From the NCBI RefSeq assembly GCF_964275005.1, contig NC_092706.1, positions 30,184,781 through 30,248,780 of the forward strand: 64,000 bases of DNA, in the 5' to 3' direction. Made by a program: the position numbers and the translations under genes. The DNA is from Diadema setosum. Its lineage: Eukaryota; Echinodermata; Echinoidea; Diadematoida; Diadematidae. The notes beneath the pieces were generated by a model, which was not told where the DNA came from, did no database searches, and was given only the letters and a program-made list of their open reading frames with translations. Positions 47,855 to 59,000 of this stretch are shown here, in pieces. Position 1 is the first letter of the stretch. Each line of letters opens with the position of its first letter.

Positions 47855-47911
<57 letters not shown>
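47853..47911. repeat. (AT)n microsatellite
   Basis: TATATA run with one TACATGTA interruption. It produces spurious IYIYIY frames on both strands. Confidence 0.95.
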
Positions 47912-47914
<3 letters not shown>

Positions 47915-47949
47915 CAAACTGTTATAAGCCTAAAAACCATTGCATCTGA

Positions 47950-48560
47950 TTGGCTGAGAACAAATCTGTCAGACAAAACGCTTCGTGAAATGCCTCCAGG
48001 TCAGGTTATCAGGTTATCATGATTGGAAGCCAAGATCAGGGTATGCGTAGACGGCGCTGGGGACACTTGCCATCCTTTCCTTCCAGCGTAAGGAGGGAGA
48101 GTGATTGAGCACCAGTTAAGGAGGGCAGACTTCCTTAGCCTATGCCTGCCTCAGAAGGCTACCTTGAACGTATAGCGTTGGCAAGATGGTTGCTAAGATG
48201 GAAGGCATGGGCCTAATGGTGATCTTGTAAAGGTTGAGGCAAAGTCTCCAGAAGGAAAATTACTCCTCTATTGTCTTGAAATGGGTATGTACTCGGCTAA
48301 TGTCATCCAAGGACCTTCTATAAGACGTAAGGGTAAGATCATCTGCACGAGCAAACTTCCGTCATGAAGTGATTATCATGTCACCATGTTAAAAGGAGTG
48401 GAGTTAGTTTATAGCCACCCTGGGAGGAGGCCATCATTCAGAGTTCTAAGTCAGTTGGTCTGCGACATCCTGAAGCTGCAAGTGCTGGAATTTAAGGACA
48501 AGCAGTGTGAAGTTGTTATAGCACTGCTTTCAGAATGAGGCAGCACTTTAGAAATCTTAG
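47950..48560 (-). mobile_element. Decayed LINE reverse-transcriptase fragment
   Basis: On the minus strand, broken frames give RADDLTLTSYRRSLDDISRV, a match to the catalytic (Y/F)xDD box of non-LTR reverse transcriptases. This is preceded by a QGGYKLTPLL-like segment corresponding to the usual PQGSVLxPLLF motif. Stops and frame changes separate the two, so the copy is old and dead. Sequence on both sides may belong to the same element, but I cannot follow it. The clade is not assigned. Confidence 0.6.
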
Positions 48561-49059
48561 AGCCTCCCTAGACATCATACGCAAAGACATTCACTCCGAG
48601 AAAACTGGTGGTAAAATCCATTTATCGCGTGAACAGTGAAGCCTTTCACCTATCATGGCTACATTTAGGCAACAATGTCAGCATGTCTATTGTCAGATAG
48701 CTCAGTGGTTGGTTGCTGGTAAGGTTGGGCTTTGGATCTTCTGTAAAGGAGTGCTCACGCAAGTCCCCACGTCTTTACCTTCTTTTTATGGCAAGATCAT
48801 CGAGTGACCCCTAAGTACCTTGTAAGGCAATTGCAGGATTGCAGGGGTCGCGGTCGGGCAGGGCTGGGCAGCAGCAGAGATGGGGACAAACGGGTGTAAA
48901 ACAAGCCCCTTGACTATGGACTCATCCCATTATATTCATCATGAATTACCGGCATTGTACTAACATTGGTAAATATTCAATAATTCCACAATTCATCACT
49001 GAAAGAAAGGTAAGAGCAGTGTACTCATCTCCAGACACAGAAATGTGTCAATTTTACGG

Positions 49060-49335
49060 GTGCTGTTCGTTATTCCGAAGGTTCGCTATTTCGAGGATTC
49101 GTTATTCCGAAGGGTCGTCAATCCAAAACACACAAATTCCCTATGCCTAGAGGTTCGTTAATCCGAAAATGAAAAAGGGTTTGTTAATCCGAACATTTGT
49201 GGCGTTATCCCGAAGGTTCGTCATTCCGAATATTCATTAATCCGAAAATGAAATTCGGAAAAATTAACCTTCGGACTAACGAATCTTCGGATTAAAGAGC
49301 CTTCGGAATAACGAACCTTCGGAATAACGAGCTGT
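49060..49335. repeat. TTCGTTATTCCGAA-rich inverted repeat block
   Basis: GTTCGTTATTCCGAAGGTTCG and relatives (TTCGTTAATCCGAAAATG) repeat about seven times on the plus strand to 49245. They then recur in the complementary sense (CGAACCTTCGGAATAACGA) to 49335. The whole is a palindromic array of a roughly 16-base theme, NTTCGTTAWTCCGAAN. It is probably a miniature element with internal repeats, lying near the right arm of the 46112-50670 structure. Confidence 0.7.
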
Positions 49336-50693
49336 AACCAATTTTACAGTGGCAAGTACACAAGTTCATGCTGTTACAATTTAACCAACCTTGAGCAAAT
49401 AGGTGAAAAATCACGCCATCACAGAACCAGTGGTAAATCTGATCTACTTTATACAGATCAGACAGAAGGTCATTTGTCATTTGTATTTTCAAGCAAATCA
49501 TATACTCTGGGTGAACATGAAAAACTTTTTTTTTTTTTAAATATCAGAGATTTGAGGAAAGGAAGTGGGGTGGTCCCTTTTTTCAACTTTCCCCTACCTC
49601 ATGTTCTTTCTCGGAAGAGGGGATTGAACAGTTGTTATAGTATCATTTTTAGATTACATAGAGTTATTTTAGGTAGTTCGATATTTTAGACAGTTATTTG
49701 GAAATTCATTTCTGTTATCATCTGAGATTTAGCTTCAGTAAATCAGAGTAAATTTTATGATGTTGAACATCTCAAGGCAAGTAAGTATCAAATGTTCATG
49801 TCTAATAATTCCTGATAAACGATCGTGATGTTGGCATCAATTCAAGTTTTGTTGGGCTTTTCCCAAATTCCTTGTGAAAAATCCAGATTGAGGAACCAGA
49901 TTTGGATGATTGCATCACAAATAAAACAGCCCTTAACAACCTTCTGATTTCTTCTGATTTCTAATCAGCGCCCAAATTGATAAACAGTGTTGCTGCATGA
50001 CAGAAAAAAAGAGAAAATTCGTTTATTTCCGTGCACATTTTATCGTTCATATTGAACAGGGGTATATGAGTGGCATTCATTTTGAATTTTTGTATCAAGA
50101 ACAACATATAAGATTACAAAGAATATATTTTCTGTTTGTTTGTTTGTTTGCTTGTGTTGCAAGTGGCACTCATCAGATTTGCATTGCACATGCAAAACTT
50201 GATAACAGCGTAGGCATGTGACTGGAATAACAGCGTAGGCATGTGACCTGGAATAACAGCAAATTGGTCTTCTATTTCTATGCATATTTTTTGCCATTCA
50301 TAAAGTACATGAGTATAGAAATGGCGGCCATTTTGAATTGAAAATAAGCTTAAAATACTGAATGTACCTACATTAAATGAATTTTTTCTTGAATGTGCAA
50401 ATAGAATTACTCAAGGAACAAAAATTTTAAAAAGTTTGATGGAACAATCGGTCATAAAATTGACATAAATGGGATTATCATGGCCAAATCAGCATATCTG
50501 GTGGCCATTTTGGATTTTTGCATTTTGCCGAAAATGCTCAAGGTTACGCGAGTGGCATCAATCGGATTTGGAATCAGCACACTCGAATTGACAAGAAACC
50601 ATCAAAAAACATTGTATATATCGAAAAACAAGGTTAAGTGCACTTTCTATGGAGCCTAGCCTGGACTATTACCATTGTACATGTAGCTGTGTA

Positions 50694-50900
50694 CTGTAAA
50701 ACGTGATATACTCGCGGTATGAAATTTTCACGAATTTGAGACGACAGCCTTTTTCATGGCATGACATTTTCGCGAATTGCCACTGGCGTTCAATGCACAT
50801 AATGTAGACAAGAACTTTCGCGTGAATTTTAATTTCGCGAATCTTGGCGCTCACGAAACTCGCGAAATTAGAATGCATGCGAACATTCCTCGTTTTACAG
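50694..50900. mobile_element. TTTCGCG-rich TA-flanked miniature element, copy 4
   Basis: CTGTAAAACG and CGTTTTACAG are inverted ends, with TA at 50692-50693 and 50901-50902. The interior has TTTCGCGAATTGCCACTG, the phrase shared with copy 3, and CGAAACTCGCGAAATTAG. It begins about 20 bp outside the right inverted arm ending near 50670. Confidence 0.75.
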
Positions 50901-51069
50901 TATGTCATTTCTTTTTCCCCCTCTATCTATTGTTTGTCTCTTGCAATCTTCTATACGTGAAGGGCCCCTGAAAACAAACAAACAAACAAACAAAACATTG
51001 ACATAGCTACCCTACTGACACAAAAGCAATGAAAAAAAAAAGAAACAAGGAAAAGTAGAAATTACACGG

Positions 51070-52150
51070 TGCGTAATATATGTCCCCGCCGGAAGTAGCA
51101 TTTTGTAGCAAAATGTACAATATAGGTAAAAAATCAATGTCAAAGGTCAAAGAAGTCAAAGGTCAAAATTCTGTGTAGAAGTTTTGAAGCCCTCACCTAG
51201 TGCCATCACATAAAGCAAACGGAATCAAAATCGGGTTAGAAATGGCGAAGGAGTAGCATTTTGTAGCAAATGTACAATAAAATGTAGGTCAAAAATCAAG
51301 GTCAAAGGTCAAAGAAGTCAAAGGTCAAAATTATGAGTAGAAGTTTTGAAGCCCTCACCTAGTGCCATCACATAAAGCGAACGGAATCGAAATCGGGTTA
51401 GAAATGACGAAGGAGTAGCATTTTGTAGCAAAATGTACAATACAAGTCAAAAATCAAGGTCAAAGGTCAAAGAAGTCAAAGGTCAAAATTCTGTGTAGAA
51501 GTTTTGAAGCCCTCATCTAGTACCATCACATAAAGCAAACGGAATCGAAAGCGGGTTAGAAATGGCGAAGGAGTAGCATTTTGTAGCCAATGTACAATAT
51601 AGGTCAAAAATCAATGTCAAAGGTCAAAGAAGTCAAAGGTCAAAATTCTGTGTAGAAGTCTTGAAGTCCTCAACTAGTGCCATTACATAAAGCAAACGGA
51701 ATCGAAATCGGGTTGGAAATGGCGAAGGAGTAGCATTTTGTAGCAAAATGTACAATACAGGTTAAAAAAATCAAGGTCAAAGGTCAAAGAAGTCAAAGGT
51801 CAAAATTCTGTGTAGAAGTTTTGAAGCCCTCAACTAGTGCCATCACATAAAGCAAACAGAATCGAAATCGGGTTATAAAATGGCGAAGGAGTAGCATTTT
51901 GTTGCAAAATGTACCATATAGGTCAAAGGTCAAGGTCAAAGGTCACAACTGAAATTCTGTGCAGAAGTTTCAAAATTCCCATGTAGTCCTATCATTTAAA
52001 GCAAACAGAATCAAAATTGGCTCATAAATGATAGAGAAGTAGCAAATTGAAGATTTTTATCACACACGGACGCACACACGGACAGACGGACAGACGGACA
52101 CACACACGTACGGAGCCTGTTTCATAGTCCCCTGCTCGAACTCGTTTGGC
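51070..52150 (+). repeat. Tandem array of ~160-bp units carrying AGGTCA direct repeats
   Basis: Six units recur every 157-163 bp; the marker GTAGCATTTTGTAGC starts at about 51095, 51252, 51415, 51573, 51730 and 51891. Each unit has GGTCAAAGAAGTCAAAGGTC. Perfect AGGTCAAAGGTCA occurs at 51299, 51457, 51774, 51920 and 51933. The array is bounded by GTCCCCGCC (51082) and GGCGGGGAC (52150), an inverted pair, so it is probably the inside of one mobile element. Just before the right end are CACACGGACAGACGGACAGA repeats. It has no coding capacity. Confidence 0.85.
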
Positions 52151-52159
52151 GGGGACAAC

Positions 52160-53010
52160 AAACCCAAAAATAAATAAATAAATATATTTTCTTAATTTTG
52201 TACACTGATAAACAGCAAAGGTTTCCTTAATACTAAACCCTCACTCAAGCATTCCACTCTCCATTTCAATCTCCTCTTTCATTCTTTCTTTGTCCTTCCA
52301 TCAAATTTTACTTGAAAAAAAGATATTCACTGTGACACACCTCTTTTGATATGTACACTTTATAGCATTATTACAGCAACTTGAAATTATACATTGATGC
52401 TCTCTGAGCAATGAATATACCTCTTGAGTTGAATGTGTAAAAATATACAGCTTAGATAGCAGTGCTGAAGCCTTAAATACATACCATTCCACACATAAGT
52501 TTCAATAACATTAAAGCAAGGCCAGTTTTGGTAGGTAAATATTCTATGACAAGGAGGATATTAAAAACAAATATTACGACCCAACATCTAGGTGTAAGTG
52601 AGCTTCAAGACAGAATATATACATGCCACATATCACAGCACTAGCTTCAATTCAAATTTGGCTCAATTTCATTTTTGTTTGATTATCTTTCTGCACCAGT
52701 ATTTCCATATATCTTCATGACACTGTATACACACTCCTCTGAGGAAAGTACAGTGGCTTGAAATTATCACCCATAGCTGCAAGGATTTCTCCATGTCGCA
52801 TAATGCAGTTTTCTGCAGTTGCGTCTTATGTCTGTTTTGTTTTTGTTTTTTTTATGACAATCTTTGTTGAACCTTCACGACTTTAAAGACCCAGTTGCAC
52901 AGGAATTCATGGGTAGCCTGATTCATTCGCTGCCCACCACGATACATTCAAACACCATGAATAGCATTGGTCAGTAAATACATGTATCAAAGCGTAAGCT
53001 CAACAGTATA
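52160..53010. other. Intergenic, no gene seen
   Basis: AT-rich unique DNA downstream of both flanking genes. I see no ORF, structured repeat or RNA gene. Confidence 0.5.
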
Positions 53011-53015
53011 CAAAT

Positions 53016-53172
53016 AATGAATGTTTATGAGTGCAATGGACAGAATATTTCATGAGGTGAAAGATGAAATGATCCATTCAACAAGGCACAGCCGAGTTGA
53101 ATGGATCTACATTTCATCTTTTACCGAATGAAATGTTCTGTCCATAGCACGAATGAAAAACATTTATTATTT
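53016..53172. repeat. Fold-back hairpin
   Basis: The left arm AATGGACAGAATATTTCATG, then GATGAAATGATCCATTCAAC, is mirrored after a short loop by GTTGAATGGATCTACATTTC and GAAATGTTCTGTCCATAGC. The arms are about 70 bp. It lies immediately next to the 53176-53485 element, and the two may have moved together. Confidence 0.75.
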
Positions 53173-53175
53173 GTT

Positions 53176-53485
53176 TTATATAACGCCTAAAATAGATCCT
53201 TCTCATTTGATGTTTTATCAATTGAGAAACAAGAGAGAATCTGCGATCGTCACTGAGCGCTTTATGCTTAGCCTAGCGCTTAGCGCGCTGTCGCATACAC
53301 ACACTGCAAATGCGTAGTGTGTCGGGCTTTCAGCGAGCATGCAATGGAGCAAATCGTATGGATCCAAAATTGCACGGTAAATGGAGCCGCAATTGCACGG
53401 GTGATGACGTCATAGTGAAATGGGCCGAATGACCAATGTCAAACAACCAATCAAATGACAAGGATCTCTTCGGGCGTTATATAAT
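53176..53485. mobile_element. TTATATAACGCC-ended miniature element
   Basis: TTATATAACGCCTAAAATAG with GATCCTTCTCATTTGA at the left is mirrored by TCAAATGACAAGGATCTCTT and GGGCGTTATATAA at the right. The middle is rich in GCGCTTAGC phrases. It is 310 bp with no ORF; the superfamily is not assigned. Confidence 0.7.
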
Positions 53486-53489
53486 AACA

Positions 53490-56039
53490 ATTGACACTAG
53501 TCCAAATTTTTTGGCTGTGTGAGTACTGGTGTGTACTTACATAGAGATTAGTAATTAAGCTGTACACTCTGTGGTATCCCATTCTATGGTATCCCACACT
53601 ATGGTATCCCCCCGCTACCGGGTCTTTAAGATGTCATCAGTGAACTCGCAACCTTCTCTTTATATTACCCATATTCTCATCTTCACTGAATCTTTAATTT
53701 GATTCAGGCATTGACATCTAATCAAGCAGTCACCCCAGGACATTTTTCACCAGTATCATCTGTGACCTAATGTGTTTTCCTTTTCATCCTCTTCTTGCTG
53801 TGTCAAAAAAAAAGCATGTTTCACATTGATACTGCAGTTCTACCCATTGAACAGAATATTTGGAAAGCAATGCTTATACTGTAGCAAACATCAATACTGC
53901 TTAAGTGTGCAGACAAGTCAGAAATACAATGTTTTTATGTCAAATCAAGAAACATACAAAAAGTGCTAATAGTGGGAACTATCCAGATTGAGTAAAAGCC
54001 ACATATGACACCAACTGTAGTCACCACAGGTACACTCATCTCATATGTAGGAAGAAAAAAAAAAGAAGAAGATAACTGCTAAGAGACATCTTGTATAATG
54101 CCAGAATGTCAAAACAACCAAACCTTGATGAAATTTGAGGGAGACTCATACTGAAAACAAAGATCTCATACTCATAGAATACTGTGAATAATATCTCTAC
54201 ACATTTGTCATCATACATTGTATGTACAATGTACATGTATTTAGATTTAGTAGTCATAGTGTGGGTATCAAAGCTGTAGCATAGTACACATGATATGCTA
54301 TGTGAGCTCCATGATCACAGTATCTGGTGAAGGATTTGATTTCATCAGTAGTATCAGTTCACCTCATCATGCTAAAAGGTCACGTTTCTTGGATTAGTTG
54401 GTAAGTGGCCCATGTGATGTGTTTGAGGCCAACTGGTACATAGAAGTGACTTTACTGCTTTGATTTCTGTGTCAATTCCCGTATTACTCTGCTGGATTTG
54501 CATAAAATAAATGGGAGAGCTACAGGAAATTTTCACATATGAAATCTGATTTGTCACTAGTGAGCAGTTTGTAAAGAGGATTAAAAGTCCCTCCCTTCCT
54601 GTGATGCAGGTCATTTCCAAAAGCAATGACCTTATCACTTATATTTCAGAGAGAGGAATTTTAATAGCCTTGTTCTATTCAACATGGAGTCCTGTTATTT
54701 ATCCAAACATAATTGGAGAAAAGCTTCACAGGATCTCCAATAATTTCTTCTCACAAGCTACTCATAAAAGAATGAATGACATTCCTTCACTATTGTACAA
54801 TGGCCATATCTGCTGCATGATCTATAATAACTTCATTACCAAAAAAAAAAAAAAAAAAATCATATATTCAGAGCTACTAGATATGTCTGCAGGCAACTTT
54901 CATAAATATTCATTTTGCTTTTGGGGCAAAGAAACATACTTTTCAAGCAATGTCTTTGTAAATTGGCAAAAACATGGTGCAATAGCTTATTACATAGTTT
55001 CTAGTTCACCAAAGAGTGGTTTCATCAATAATGGAACCACCTATGATGTGATGCCAATCTTTGCCTCACGTAATGCTTTGAAGTATTTGCACAGGTTTTA
55101 ATCACATTCAACAGATGTACAATATAAAACATTTCAGCTTTGAGAACAGAACATTAGATTCTTTACAACCATCTCCAGCAATGTGGAGATTGATTCTTTA
55201 AAGTCACCTCAAGCACACACTGCGTAAAGTATCAGTTAGGTTATGATGTGTACAGCGATACCATTTGCTTGCAAACAGACCAGAATTAAATCCATTTGAA
55301 TAGTCAAAATTAGAAGGATTTTGCTTCTACAGTGATATCACCATACACTGCTCATGTCACAAAGGTTTTGATGAATTTCAATATAGAAATGCCCTTTTTA
55401 CTACGTTCAAGCAAAAACAATACTGAGCATGGAGAGACTCCAACCACAAGCATCTCTCACACACATCACAAGCTTGAAAAGCAATGTCCCATTGCCTGTT
55501 TCAGGGCCCTGGAAGCTCTAGGGTTATAGATGCTCTCTGGTTCTATCCTAACCTTACTTTTGAACAGGTACGACAAAACTAAAGTAGGGTGAGAAAGCTA
55601 AATTTTAAGCAGGAGAAAATACATAAGAGGGAGACCTACAGCTACAGCAGGAGAAATCCAAACTCAAGCCGAAGAGTGGGAGATTTTGAGGAAATGGCCT
55701 CAAAGCAGGAGAGTTGGAATCTCTGAGCATTAACAATTTCCTTTGAGACAAGTTGGTAGAGAGTTCCTAGACCCTTCATGATGACTGTTGGTTTGTAAGA
55801 AGGGATCCTAAATCACTTGACTTCTTTGATCTTTCTAAACCCTTTTTGTAGACACAATTCCAGACAACAATGTGTGTGTGTCTCACTCTGCATAGGTGAA
55901 TGAGAAGTAGATGGTAAGATCATGTATAGCATGGCTAGGCCAGAGATGTGAGAGGAATGTGGAATGAAGGAAGTCACCAATAGTTGAGGCCTCCTCCTCC
56001 AAGTGGAGACTCCTCTCTCAGCTGGCCGTACAGTCGTTG
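53490..56039. other. 3' flank of ARMC8
   Basis: AT-rich DNA on the 3' side of the minus-strand ARMC8 gene; some is presumably its 3' UTR. No minus-strand AATAAA lies close to the stop; a TTTAAT (ATTAAA in the minus sense) is near 55097. An open plus-strand frame of 166 codons at 54601-55101 has no domain and AT-driven codons, so I do not call it. Confidence 0.4.
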
Positions 56040-59000
56040 CTATGAGGAGAACTGCTGCATCGCTGTCTTCACTCTGGACAGGAAGAGAGGGAAAGCAGCT
56101 GGTAGACCGAGAGCAGACATCGTATGGGACTCGGAAAGGACATAGCAACATAGACTGAGGGTATATTCATGCATACAAACTATACACATTGCACATCGTT
56201 ATTCATTCTAAAGGCATATAGACTTGCAGGTGTTGAATGATACTTGAGTAAATGTTTCATGGACTGTAATTGTGTCTCCATAAGTGGCTTGCTTCTCAGC
56301 TGCTTTCTTGGGCAAAACATTTCATAGAAAAGGAAAAGGCAAGATTGAAAGGAAAAAGAGTCAAAACTGACACCTCAACCTGAACCTGTCCATGAATGTG
56401 TGCAAAATATATCTGTGAAGAAATGTATTCATATCATTATGGTTCCATGTAATTAGGGATAAACAGATTTAGGTCAGCTGCCATAGTCCAAAGCTATTGT
56501 ATGTTCTAAGACCCATGTATGCTGAATGACATACCAGCTCTCTTCTACGTCTCCCTGAACACAGAGGAGTGATATGGCTCGCATACAGCATCTAGCTGTT
56601 GTTATGACTACTCACTTGTCAAAGAGATCAGTATCAGTGGTACTGATAAGAGACTGAAGCTGTTTAAGAACACCATACTCCTTCAGCTTGGCTTGCCTCT
56701 CTGATGCACCATCCTCCTGATTCCACACCAAGTTATTGATACAGTACACTGATGCAATCTGTAGCCTCACGTTGTCATGACGCTGGGGTGACAAAAAAAA
56801 AAATTGCATGATTAGTTTTTATTTCCCGCATATATACATAACTTTCTGTTCCTTGAAGAAAAACAGAATTATCTACATGACTCCTACATGAAACAGATAT
56901 GTGGCTACCATTCAGTAAGTGGCCAGAAAGGCACTGTGAAGATAAAGCATTATATAATCAACTAAAGAATCTTAGATTTATTAATATTTGAAACAAGAAA
57001 AAAAAAGTGCAAATAGTCAGCCAAAAGAAACATGAAGAGTCTTGCATGGCAAATGTACAAATGTTTGTAATCAGCACAGTCAGGCCCCTTAACCTGTTGA
57101 AGACTAGTCCCCAGTATACTCAGGCAGGTGTCTATGGGAAATGTGTGATAATGGTAAAATCTGCCTTCCTCAGTGGGTTAATATATAAATGTACACAGCT
57201 AAACATGATACCTGAGGATTCAAATTCAGATTCATTCCAATCACCTACTTTGATGTGAAAATTGCACTAATTGGCTTGCTGTTCTATTGATTTCTCGGGC
57301 AAGGCTTTCAATTTCTGTCTTTGATGCAGGCCATGGCATCAAGCAATGGACAGCAAGAACAACTCTCTTACTCACCATGTAACATGTTAGCTTCTTGAGG
57401 ATGTCTTCATTTGACATGATGACTGCCTTGGCTGTTATGCCATCAGCAATGTTGGCTAGTATACACAATGTCTGCAAATGACACATATACAGATGTAAAG
57501 ATTAATATTACAGCCAGGCTGATTAAGCAATGGAGCAGTATCTTTAGTGTCATGGAACAAATAATACAATAACAATCCTCACAAAATAATAGTCCACACA
57601 AATGTACTATCATCAATCTATTTAGGAATGACAATGTAATTGAGGATAAATGACACTAAGAATCAAACATAGAAAAGAAGGATGTGGGAACTCAGTGTTC
57701 TGATTTGCCAATCTGTCTAGAGTTTCGTGTCACAGACTATTTCTGACCATGCATCACAAAACCGATGTCCCATTCTATGCCATTCATGGCATAGATAGAC
57801 CCTATTCTTCAGAGCCTCTTTTCTCAGTACACACCTTTCTAGTGTGTGTGCTTTCTTCCCAATATTTAGATAGGTTAGGAGAGTCCATTTTAATTGAGTT
57901 ATACATCATTTAAAAGCATATGATCTGCTTTTTCAGAATCTGAACTTAATTAAATATCCATGTTTGGTGACTTATTGTTGGTTTTGTGATGCAGAGTCAC
58001 TTTCGCTTTTGAAAGGACATGTTTACATTAAAGAAATATAATGGCATATTAAAGGGATGGTACAGAATTGGTGGAGATGAGAATTGGGCTTTTAACTTTT
58101 TGTGAGATACCAAGAAAACACTTATGAAACAGTACAGAGCATACCATTTGAAGAGGAATTCAAAGTTTATTTGATGAAAATCAGATTTGGAATGACTGAA
58201 ACATAAAAAAACAAAGCAAAACAAAGCGATCGTAATAAAAGGTGGGTCCCACACTTTATTAGAATCTCTAGGTTTTGGATATCTCAGCCATTTCAAAACC
58301 AATTTTCATCAAATAAACATTGAGTTCCTCAGGGAATTACATGCTCTTTCATATTTCATAAGATGTCTCTCATCATCTCACTAAAAAATGTTAGAAACCT
58401 GAAATTAGATCTCAACAAAAACTGTACGATCCCTTTAAATATAAGTTAATTTGATCCATCGTCATAAGTGATGGACATGAGCTCTTGTGAGTTGGCAGAT
58501 AATATGATACAAGTCTAATGTGATTCCTCACCTGTTCTTTGACCTGAGGGGGATAGTTGCCTTCAAGAATCATGATGACTGCTGTCATGATTTGTGCGCT
58601 GTGGGACAGCATGATGTTATCTATGTGCTGCAGAGAAGAGGCAGAGAGAAATCAATTCATTCAAAGAAACATACTCGGGCTCAACAGCTTCTCAATAAAC
58701 TACAATACCTCATGCTGACATAACAGAAGTTTTCAACTCATTCCTTGTATCAACCTCTGCATCATCTTCATTGACTGAGTGCATGTGGATATTCTACTGT
58801 CCACAGTCCATCCATGTTTTTTTGGCCCTCACAATCACAATACCTAAATGAGTCAGGAATAGTAAGTAAAAAACAGCAGCTGGAGGCAATGATGGACTGA
58901 TTACTGCTATGACTATTTTAGGTTATTTGGGGTAAAAGCATACTATTACTTGCTTGTGAAAGAGACTTAATCATATTCAAAGCACACTTTGACTATACTT

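Larger units (their letters stand above)
46112..50670. mobile_element. 4.5-kb structure with ~650-bp inverted arms
   Basis: The left arm (46112-46755) and right arm (about 49965-50670) are inverted copies. GATGCCACTCGCGTAACCTT (46213-46232) appears as its reverse complement near 50548-50567, and CAATTCAAAATGGCCGCCAT is likewise mirrored. The arms are similar but clearly diverged, with small gaps. The interior has a decayed LINE on the minus strand, an (AT)n tract and the TTCGGAATAACGA block. No transposase frame was seen. It could be a long-TIR (Mutator-like or fold-back) element that later collected insertions, or two independent opposite-strand copies of one repeat. Outer target duplications were not found. 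Confidence 0.6.

Noticed and set aside
47707-48022. Frames with IYIYIYIY stretches on both strands
   Set aside because: They are readings of an (AT)n microsatellite.
51070-52150. A regular array that might be mistaken for a CRISPR
   Set aside because: The repeat unit is ~160 bp with no distinct spacers, and the setting is animal DNA with GT-AG introns.
54601-55101. A 166-codon plus-strand frame
   Set aside because: It is AT-driven, contains a lysine run from an A-tract, shows no domain, and lies opposite the probable ARMC8 3' UTR.
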